Source of the DNA: Dehalococcoidia bacterium
GTDB taxonomy: Bacteria > Chloroflexota > Dehalococcoidia > GIF9 > AB-539-J10
Direction of reading: 5' to 3'
Assembly: GCA_003567655.1 (NCBI GenBank)
Contig: PWZA01000209.1
Span: 1-40,684, forward strand
DNA: 40,684 nucleotides
Below are positions 9,023 through 16,247 of the stretch, piece by piece. Positions within the stretch are counted from its first letter, which is position 1. Each line of letters starts with the position of its first letter. The position numbers and the translations under genes are program-made. The notes under the pieces are model-generated. The model saw nothing but the letters and a program-made list of their open reading frames with translations, did no database searches and was not told the origin of the DNA.

Positions 9023-9790
9023 CTACTTGCGTTTCTCTGATTCGCCGACTTTACCTAACAGAGGAGCGATCAGGTCCATGGGCAGAGGAAACAGGATGAC
9101 GTTACTTCTCTCAGTGGCAATGCCCGACAATGTCTGCAGGTAGCGAAGCTGCAAAGCTGACGGCTGACTGGAGATAACCTTGGCAGCCTGGGCCAGCTTT
9201 TCCGCCGCCTGGTATTCGCCCTCGGCATGAACTACCTTGGCCCTTCGCTCTCGTTCGGCCTCGGCCTGCGCCGCCATGGCTCTCTGCATCGTCTGCGGAA
9301 GTTGCACATCCTTAACCTCGACCATGCTCACCTTTATGCCCCAGGGGTTGGTTCCTTCATCCACTACCACCTGAATTTTCTCATTCAGCCTATCCCGCTG
9401 GGCCAGCAATTCGTCCAGCGTTGACTGACCGACGACATTTCGCATGGTGGTGGCAGCAAGCAGCGAGGTTGCCTTGATATAATCGAGCACTCGTAGAATG
9501 GCATCTGCGGGCTCTACTACCCGGAAGTAGATTACGGCATCAACCCTGACAGTCACATTGTCGATAGTGATGCACTCTTGCTGGGGCACATCCATGGTGA
9601 TCACCCGCAGGTCGACCTTTCGCATGTTCTCAATGAAGGGTATGATCAGGATCAGCCCCGGTCCTCTAAGGCCTACGAATCTACCGAGCCGGAAGACGCC
9701 ACCTCTCTCATACTCCCTCACGATCTTGATCGCTGCCGACAGGAGTATCAGCACTACTACTGCGATAACAAAATAGACAAATACGTTCAT
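9023..9790 (-). CDS. SPFH/Band 7 (slipin/stomatin-like) membrane protein
   Basis: N-terminal TM, 'EYERGGVFRLGRFVGLRGPGLILIIPFIENMRKVDLR', 'AQAEAERERRAKVVHAEGEYQAAEKLAQAA'. Confidence 0.93.
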   Translation of the reverse strand: MNVFVYFVIAVVVLILLSAAIKIVREYERGGVFRLGRFVGLRGPGLILIIPFIENMRKVDLRVITMDVPQQECITIDNVTVRVDAVIYFRVVEPADAILRVLDYIKATSLLAATTMRNVVGQSTLDELLAQRDRLNEKIQVVVDEGTNPWGIKVSMVEVKDVQLPQTMQRAMAAQAEAERERRAKVVHAEGEYQAAEKLAQAAKVISSQPSALQLRYLQTLSGIATERSNVILFPLPMDLIAPLLGKVGESEKRK

Positions 9791-10116
9791 ATTGACTCCT
9801 TTCCTTCAGGCTTCTTTTTCACCCATAGTTTTAGTCCTTCTACCTTCGTTATGGTCACCTCCTCTCCCGCTTCAATGTTGTTGCCTTCGGCTATTGCAGT
9901 CCACAATTCTCCTTCGGCCAATACTACCCCCTTCGGGTTGAGGGTGGTTCTCACTACAGCCTCCTTACCGATCATCTCCTCTACACCGGCGGAGAGCTTC
10001 CGTTTTTGCCCTCTTACGATTGCATAGATTACTAGAATTGCAAGGCCGATGGCGACTATTATGCTGACGATGATGGGACCGGTCATCTCTATAGCAGGCA
10101 CAGTAAGATCCATCAA
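9787..10116 (-). CDS. Short NfeD-like protein (TM segments plus C-terminal OB-fold domain)
   Basis: 'GKEAVVRTTLNPKGVVLAEGELWTAIAEGNNIEAGEEVTITKVEGLKLWVKK'. ATGA overlap with the slipin gene. Confidence 0.88.
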   Translation of the reverse strand: MMDLTVPAIEMTGPIIVSIIVAIGLAILVIYAIVRGQKRKLSAGVEEMIGKEAVVRTTLNPKGVVLAEGELWTAIAEGNNIEAGEEVTITKVEGLKLWVKKKPEGKESI

Positions 10117-10129
10117 AGCTCCCTTCTCA

Positions 10130-11434
10130 TTACGGCGATTTCTTCTTGACCCGCAGTTTCAACTCGTCCACCTTGGTTATCACCACCTCTTCCCCCGGGG
10201 ATACCGTGCCTCCTTCCGCTGCCGCCGTCCACAGTTCTCCCTGAACCAGCACGGTGCCTGTGGGGTCGAGGGGTGTCTTCGCCAGCGCAGTTCTCCCGAT
10301 CATCCCCTCTGCCCCTGTGGCCTTGCGACGTCTCTGTCCCCGGACGATGGCGCCGATGACAAAGACGGCGAAAGCGGTAATGCCTGCCGTAACTCCGACG
10401 ATCAAACCTCTATGAACCTCTATTCCCGGACTGTGGCTGAATAGTATCAATGATCCCATGACCAGCGCAATGGCTCCGCCGGTAGTCAATAGCCCGAAAC
10501 TCTCGGTAACATACTCGGCGACAAAAAGCCCTACAGCGAGTAATATGAGCGCTATTCCTCCCCAGTATGCTCCGAGCACGCCCAGTGAGTAGAATGCCAG
10601 CAGCAGACTGATGCCGCCGGCCACTCCGGGGAAGACCAGCCCCGGATTGGAAATCTCGACGATCAACCCAACGGTAGCCAGGGTGAATAGTATGTAGGCT
10701 ATGTTCGGATCACTTATGGTGTGCAGCAAGCTCTCGACCGCATTCATCTCGTCTGTGACGGAAAGGTAATCCGAAGTATCTATGGTGACTTCCTTGTCGT
10801 CTACCACAACTGTCATGCCGTCAATCTGAGCAATGAGGTCTTCTAGATTCGAAGCCCGCAGATCGATCAGGTTATTCTCCAGAGCTTCGGTAACGCTGAA
10901 CGATTTGCTCTGCGTTACTGCCAGCCTTGCCTGTTCCATGTTGCGTCCGCGCTCCTCGGCTATGGTCTCCATCCATTTGGCCGTGAACTCCACTATCTTC
11001 TGCTTCTCCTCCTCTGACAGTTCGCCTCCGGCTACAGGATGGGCTGCGCCGATGGTAGTGCCGGGCGTCATGGCCGCTATATGAGCAGACAGGGTGATGA
11101 AGGTTCCCGCTGATGCGGCCCAGGCACCCCGGGGGGAGACATATACCACGATGGGGATGTCAGCATTCATGATCCGCTCCACTATATCCGCAGTCGAATC
11201 AAGCAGGCCTCCCGGAGTATTGAGTTCGATGATACAGACAGCAGCCCCTCGCTCTTCGGCGTGGGTGATACCGCGGTCGATGTAGTCGGCAACCACGGGG
11301 ACGATGATCCCGTCCACGGTCAGTATATGCACCGTGCTCTGGTTCGTGGCAGCAATCACGCCGCCTGCCAAACCTCCGACTGCGGAAATCGCCATCAAAG
11401 CGAGGAAGAATAGCCTGAATGCAAGTCTCAGCAT
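10130..11434 (-). CDS. Long NfeD-type membrane-bound serine protease (ClpP-like N-domain)
   Basis: 'CIIELNTPGGLLDSTADIVERIM', 'AWAASAGTFITLSAHIAAMTPGTTIGAAHPV', C-terminal TM and OB domain. Confidence 0.92.
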   Translation of the reverse strand: MLRLAFRLFFLALMAISAVGGLAGGVIAATNQSTVHILTVDGIIVPVVADYIDRGITHAEERGAAVCIIELNTPGGLLDSTADIVERIMNADIPIVVYVSPRGAWAASAGTFITLSAHIAAMTPGTTIGAAHPVAGGELSEEEKQKIVEFTAKWMETIAEERGRNMEQARLAVTQSKSFSVTEALENNLIDLRASNLEDLIAQIDGMTVVVDDKEVTIDTSDYLSVTDEMNAVESLLHTISDPNIAYILFTLATVGLIVEISNPGLVFPGVAGGISLLLAFYSLGVLGAYWGGIALILLAVGLFVAEYVTESFGLLTTGGAIALVMGSLILFSHSPGIEVHRGLIVGVTAGITAFAVFVIGAIVRGQRRRKATGAEGMIGRTALAKTPLDPTGTVLVQGELWTAAAEGGTVSPGEEVVITKVDELKLRVKKKSP

Positions 11435-11583
11435 TATGTCTTACCTTCGAGTCAATTATAGAGCAAGCAACTAGAGGTGACAAGTTTCTCTCAGGCGTGC
11501 CGTTGCAGTGAGACGTACTTCCTCGCAAGAGGAACTAGAGATGAGGAGCGCTTCAAACGTCGGCTCTGCCACAGCCTTGTAGC

Positions 11584-11612
11584 TGTACAACGGATTAGAT
11601 TATGTTTAGAAT
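11584..11612 (+). promoter_or_regulatory. Candidate sigma-70 promoter for mscS: TGTACA-N17-TAGAAT
   Basis: -35 TGTACA 11584-11589, 17-nt spacer, -10 TAGAAT 11607-11612. Confidence 0.35.
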
Positions 11613-11660
11613 AATGCATAGTTGATACAGGGACAATTCTTATAACACAGGAGGTAATGC

Positions 11661-12554
11661 ATGCCAGAGTTAAGTCGGGCCGGTGTGGTAATGTGGTTGA
11701 ATGATCACGGGGTCACAATACTCATCATAGTGGCTGTGGGAGCGTTTCTGTGGTTGGCTATGAACAAGTTCCTACCGCCAATAGTGCGCCGCACAGTGTC
11801 CCTGTCTAAGTACAAAGAGAGCAAGGAGGGGATGGAGAAGCGTACCAACACCCTCCTCTATGTCTTCAAAGGAGTGGGGCGGGTTTTTATCATCATAGTC
11901 GGGACAACTATGATCCTGTCCGAGTTGGGGGTGCCCATAGCGCCGGTGCTGGCCGGATTCGGAATCGCTGGCATAGCTCTTGGCTTCGGCGCCCAGTACT
12001 TGATAAGAGACCTCATCGCCGGCATCTTCATCATCATGGAAAACCAGTACAGGGTCGGTGATGTAGCCAGGGTGGCCGATGTCACCGGATTGGTGGAAGA
12101 GGTGCACCTGAGGAAAACGGTGCTCCGTGACCTCGATGGCATAGTCCACCACGTACCAAACGGCGAGATCAGAGTTGCCAGCAACTTCACCAGGCACTTT
12201 GCCCGGGTCAACCTGGATGTCTCGGTGTCCTACGGCACAGACCTCGAGCATGCCATGGAGGTGATAAACCGGGTGGGGCAGGAACTAGCTGAGGATGAAG
12301 AATGGCGTAAGGTTATCAAGACTCCTCCTCAGGCGGTGAGGGTCAACAATCTCGGTGACTCCGGAATAGATATAAAGATTGTGGGTGAGGTCAAACCCAT
12401 GCAGCAGTGGGCGGTGATGGGTCAACTCAGGCTGCGGCTCAAGAAGGCCTTTGATGCCGAGGGAATAGAGATACCCTGGCCGCACACGAAGGTGTACTTC
12501 GGCAATCCTATGCCGGGTGCTGGCAAGAGTGACCGTCTGCCCCCGGAGTCTTAG
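11661..12554 (+). CDS. MscS-family mechanosensitive ion channel
   Basis: 'GFGIAGIALGFGAQYLIRDLIAGIFIIMENQYRVGDVARVADVTGLVEEVHLRKTVLRDLDGIVHHVPNGEI'; ggaggt RBS. Confidence 0.94.
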   Translation: MPELSRAGVVMWLNDHGVTILIIVAVGAFLWLAMNKFLPPIVRRTVSLSKYKESKEGMEKRTNTLLYVFKGVGRVFIIIVGTTMILSELGVPIAPVLAGFGIAGIALGFGAQYLIRDLIAGIFIIMENQYRVGDVARVADVTGLVEEVHLRKTVLRDLDGIVHHVPNGEIRVASNFTRHFARVNLDVSVSYGTDLEHAMEVINRVGQELAEDEEWRKVIKTPPQAVRVNNLGDSGIDIKIVGEVKPMQQWAVMGQLRLRLKKAFDAEGIEIPWPHTKVYFGNPMPGAGKSDRLPPES

Positions 12555-12609
12555 AGGAGGAAGAGACACCTCGAGCTGGTTGCACGTTCGTAGCACTCGA
12601 GGACGGCTA

Positions 12610-12638
12610 TTGACAAAGACTATTCGCGTATCTATAAT
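12610..12638 (+). promoter_or_regulatory. Perfect consensus sigma-70 promoter TTGACA-N17-TATAAT
   Basis: TTGACA 12610-12615, 17-nt spacer 12616-12632, TATAAT 12633-12638; next gene on this strand starts at 12763. Confidence 0.8.
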
Positions 12639-12762
12639 GAAGAAAAGTACCTAGTATGGCGATGTAGTTGCTTACAGGCATGGTGTTTACCATGGGACCG
12701 ATCAGTGCCGGGGAACAACGGACGGAATAGTAGTTCCCGAAGGAGTTTCAAGGAGAAGGCTA

Positions 12763-14175
12763 ATGGCTAAACCAAATAGGCTGCGTCGCTTAGAGGACCT
12801 GGTTCGGGCTGTGGCCTACCGCCAGACATTGATCAGGCACGAGTACTGGCCACGGACGAAGCTCGAGGAGCTGCAGCAGCGCCGGTTGACCAAGCTTCTC
12901 GATTGGGCGACTCGTAAATCTCCTCTTTACCGTGAGCTAGCCGGCGCTCGCGGGATGACTAAGCCTTACAGCCTACAGGACTTTCCGATCATGGACAAGA
13001 AGTCCTATATGGAGCGCTTCGACGAAATCGTCACTGATCCACGGCTGAGTCTGGCGCGTCTACAGGAGCACATGGCCAGTGTTTCGGGCGACGAGTATTA
13101 TCTGGGCGAGTACCGTGTTCTCACCACCGCGGGTAGCTCCGGACATAAGACGGTGATAGCCTTCAACCGCAAGGAGTGGAGTCTGCAAGAGGCGGCAAGC
13201 ATGCGCATCGCCAGCATGATGGGAGTGCTGCCCTTCTCAAGAAAGCGCCCGCAGATCGTTACCATAGGTTCTCCCAGCCCTCTGCACGATAGCTATCGCC
13301 TGCCGTTGAGTATGGATATTGGCCTCTATCGCTATCATGTTCTGCCGGCCACTGCTCCCGTCGAGGAACTGGTTTGTCAGTTGAATACGCTTCAACCATA
13401 TATTCTTCGTGGCTTCCCCTCTATGCTGGGATTGCTGGTGACCGAGCAAATTCTGGGACGCCTGGACATCAGGCCCTGTGTTGTTGCCGGTGGCGGGGAG
13501 CCGCTTAGCGGCGAACTGAGAAAGCAGGTGAATAGTGTGTGGGGAGGCTCTGTCTTTGATATATATGGTACCCAGGAGGGACTACGCGCGATGGAGTGCG
13601 GTGTCGACGGGGGGATGCACATTTTCGAGGACCTGGGTATTGTTGAGGTGGTTGACGAGGACAACCGTCCTGTGCCCGACGGGACCCTTGGACACAAAAT
13701 CCTGTTTACCAGTCTCGTCGGCTTCACCCAGCCCGTGATCCGCTACGAGATATCTGACATGATGGTGCTTGCTGCCGAGCCCTGTGCCTGCGGACAACCG
13801 TTCCGGCGCATCCTCGCCATCAATGGCAGGAATGACGATGTGATATATCTGGAGGGGCCGGGTGGGAACAAGGTTGCCGTCCATCCTGTCCATTTCTGGG
13901 ACGTTCTGGAGAGCTATGAAGCGATACGGCAATACCAGGTGATCCATGACCCGGATGGGCTCCGTCTTCGGCTGGTGTTTGCTGAAGGGAACGGGAACAT
14001 AGCTCGCAGTGTCAGAGAGCAGTTGTTGCACAAGCTCCGCACTCTGGGGGCTACATGTCCCTCCGTCAGTGTCGAGCTGGTTACGACTTTAGAGGACCGC
14101 TCGGGCAACATGGGAAAGTGGAAGAACATCGTCTCTAACGTGGATAAGTCTGAGTCCGTGGCGGCTACACGCTGA
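12763..14175 (+). CDS. PaaK/CapK-like phenylacetate-CoA ligase family (AMP-forming adenylase)
   Basis: 'LTTAGSSGHKTVIAFNRKEW', 'YGTQEGLRAMECG', 'VIRYEISDMMVLAAEPCACGQPFRRILAINGRNDDVIYL' fit the adenylate-forming PaaK-like fold. Confidence 0.85.
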   Translation: MAKPNRLRRLEDLVRAVAYRQTLIRHEYWPRTKLEELQQRRLTKLLDWATRKSPLYRELAGARGMTKPYSLQDFPIMDKKSYMERFDEIVTDPRLSLARLQEHMASVSGDEYYLGEYRVLTTAGSSGHKTVIAFNRKEWSLQEAASMRIASMMGVLPFSRKRPQIVTIGSPSPLHDSYRLPLSMDIGLYRYHVLPATAPVEELVCQLNTLQPYILRGFPSMLGLLVTEQILGRLDIRPCVVAGGGEPLSGELRKQVNSVWGGSVFDIYGTQEGLRAMECGVDGGMHIFEDLGIVEVVDEDNRPVPDGTLGHKILFTSLVGFTQPVIRYEISDMMVLAAEPCACGQPFRRILAINGRNDDVIYLEGPGGNKVAVHPVHFWDVLESYEAIRQYQVIHDPDGLRLRLVFAEGNGNIARSVREQLLHKLRTLGATCPSVSVELVTTLEDRSGNMGKWKNIVSNVDKSESVAATR

Positions 14176-14254
14176 GTCGTTTTTGACGGGTCCAGCGGTT
14201 TCTCCAGAGGAGATTGGTTCCAGGTCAAGAGATGAGTAACGAAGCAGGTCGCTT

Positions 14255-14833
14255 ATGTATGCTTTCCTGAGAGCTATCGTGCGGCCTCTGCTACCCGTGA
14301 TACGTAAGATATACAATACCGCAAAGGGTATTAGATCTATCGGGGGTAGCGGTGGCATGATAACAGTCGAGTTGAGACGGCACAATGGCGAGACCGTCAG
14401 GCTGCCGGACGGCTGTGAGGTCAGGTCTGGTGATCCTGTCCTGAAGGTGCATCTAGATGATGCCTGGATTACCGAGAAACGAAGTTCGGGTTGGGGCCAG
14501 AGGACGATAAACTGGCCTCGGGGCGTTATGCGCTACTTCAAGGAAGGGTTCCAGCTCGTTGCCTCGCAGATAGCTAGCGGGAAGTACGGCGAAGTTGTGG
14601 CGGTCTACGGCTGGACGGTACTCCACGCTCCGGCCAGGAGGTTCGGGTTTCAGGTGATCGACCTGCCGAATAATCTGAGGACAAAGCTGGCCCGGGTCTA
14701 CATCGGAGCCATGATGGAGTACTATAACATCCGTGGCCGGAAAAGGTACAAGTCCTCCCGTGAACGGCTGAAGGTCAAGGCGGTATGGCTATCCAGGGAG
14801 GAGTTCCTGAGACTATATCGATCGCAGCCGTGA
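14255..14833 (+). CDS. Hypothetical protein, possibly YkoP-like domain
   Basis: 192 aa; 'VRLPDGCEVRSGDPVLKVHLDDAWI...YGEVVAVYGWTVLHAPARRFGFQVIDLP...KVKAVWLSREEFLRLY' resembles the YkoP domain pattern from memory. Confidence 0.6.
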   Translation: MYAFLRAIVRPLLPVIRKIYNTAKGIRSIGGSGGMITVELRRHNGETVRLPDGCEVRSGDPVLKVHLDDAWITEKRSSGWGQRTINWPRGVMRYFKEGFQLVASQIASGKYGEVVAVYGWTVLHAPARRFGFQVIDLPNNLRTKLARVYIGAMMEYYNIRGRKRYKSSRERLKVKAVWLSREEFLRLYRSQP

Positions 14834-14920
14834 TGTGGTGTGCTTCTTGATGTTGTATCAGCTTCGCTCGGTTTCTTGTCTGGCCGGGCAGGCGGTTCTC
14901 TGAACAACCGGCGGTGCGGA

Positions 14921-15340
14921 TCACTCGCCCATTATCTGGAGCACAATAGTTCTGGACCGGGGGCGGTTGTCGAAATCGACAAATACTATCTGCTGCCAGG
15001 TACCAAGAGTTAGCTGTCTGTTTGCGAACGGAACAACCAGCGAGGGTCCGAGCATCGAGGCACGCACGTGTGAATGCCCGTTACCGTCTCCCCAGGCCCT
15101 GTTGTGCTCATAGGCCATGCTCTGGGGAGCCACCCTTTCCCACATGTTCCTGAAATCGGAGAGGAGATTAGGCTCATGCTCGATGGTGGTCAGTCCCGCT
15201 GTGGAGCCCACTACAAAGAGGGTAACGCTTCCGCTGGCAATGCCGGCTTCCTCCATGATCTTTGATACCTGAGGGGTTATGTCGATGATGTCGCAATCGC
15301 CCTGCGACTGCAGGGTTATATCACGGGTTAGCACAGTCAT
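14921..15340 (-). CDS. yjbQ: YjbQ/UPF0047 family protein (annotated as secondary thiamine-phosphate synthase)
   Basis: 'GSVTLFVVGSTAGLTTIEHEPNL', 'HNRAWGDGNGHSHVRASMLGPSLVVPF', 'LTLGTWQQIVFVDFDNRPRSRTI'. Start set at 15340 with aggaggtgag RBS. Confidence 0.93.
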   Translation of the reverse strand: MTVLTRDITLQSQGDCDIIDITPQVSKIMEEAGIASGSVTLFVVGSTAGLTTIEHEPNLLSDFRNMWERVAPQSMAYEHNRAWGDGNGHSHVRASMLGPSLVVPFANRQLTLGTWQQIVFVDFDNRPRSRTIVLQIMGE

Positions 15341-16221
15341 ATTCTCACCTCCTGCCATATGATATCGTCCAGATAAAAGATCGGCCCGTCGAGACATACC
15401 CGTTTCAGGCCCTTCCTTGTCTTGACAGTGCAGCCGTAGCAGGCACCGAAACCGCATCCCATCCTTACCTCAAGCGAAATCTGACACTTAGCCATCAGTG
15501 AGGCGCCCCGCGCCGTTGTCAGCCCGCCGGTCGATGACATCATCTCTGCCATCGACTGATACATGGCTGCCGGTCCGCAGGCGTATATTTGGTCTGCCCG
15601 TTGCAGCAGACCGGGCAGCACATCGGTGACCAGGCCCTTCTCACCCTTGCTGCCGTCTTCGGTGACGATCATCGGGTGCACGTCTTCCGGCAAGGGATAT
15701 AGCTGAGAGGCAGTCTTCGCCCCGTGAATAAGGGTTATCTCGTGCCCTGATGTGGTCTCCCCACGGCCCGGTCGGAGGATATGCCGGAGCAAGAAGACGA
15801 GCGGAGCAATGCCGATACCTCCAGCGACCAGCAGAGAGTGCTGTGGTGTGCCCTGCTTTACGTCGGGGAGACTGAACCCATTGCCCATAGGGCCAAGAAC
15901 GTCTATTGCCTCACCCTCTCGGCGTTGTGCCAGCCACAGGGTGCCCTTGCCCGTAACCCTGAACAGCAGTGAGATCTGTGACTCACCCGTCCCGATGGCT
16001 TCCGGGCCAACAGCATTATTCTGACCGTGAACGAGCTTATCGCTTCCGACTTGATGAACACTGATGGGACGACGCAATGTGAGGTCGCCGCAACGAACAG
16101 TGACGAACTGGCCCGGCCGAACCGAACCGGCTATTCCCGGCGCGTGAATCCACATGCGGTATACGCCGGGCATGATCTCGATACTAGATGCTATGGTGCA
16201 CAGGGCACGTTCCATACTCAA
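15337..16221 (-). CDS. pyrK: Dihydroorotate dehydrogenase electron-transfer subunit PyrK
   Basis: FAD/NAD reductase pattern 'GPMGNGFSLPDV', 'LLVAGGIGIAPLVFLLR' and C-terminal 2Fe-2S 'MGCGFGACYGCTVKT...RVCLDGPIF'. Confidence 0.93.
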   Translation of the reverse strand: MSMERALCTIASSIEIMPGVYRMWIHAPGIAGSVRPGQFVTVRCGDLTLRRPISVHQVGSDKLVHGQNNAVGPEAIGTGESQISLLFRVTGKGTLWLAQRREGEAIDVLGPMGNGFSLPDVKQGTPQHSLLVAGGIGIAPLVFLLRHILRPGRGETTSGHEITLIHGAKTASQLYPLPEDVHPMIVTEDGSKGEKGLVTDVLPGLLQRADQIYACGPAAMYQSMAEMMSSTGGLTTARGASLMAKCQISLEVRMGCGFGACYGCTVKTRKGLKRVCLDGPIFYLDDIIWQEVRI

Positions 16222-16247
16222 ATCGCTATCATACTACATTCGCCATT

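Noticed and set aside
8786-9099. Two overlapping small plus-strand ORFs in the mutase-slipin gap
   Set aside because: Cys/His/Pro/Thr-rich translations without domain character and no convincing RBS; treated as non-coding.
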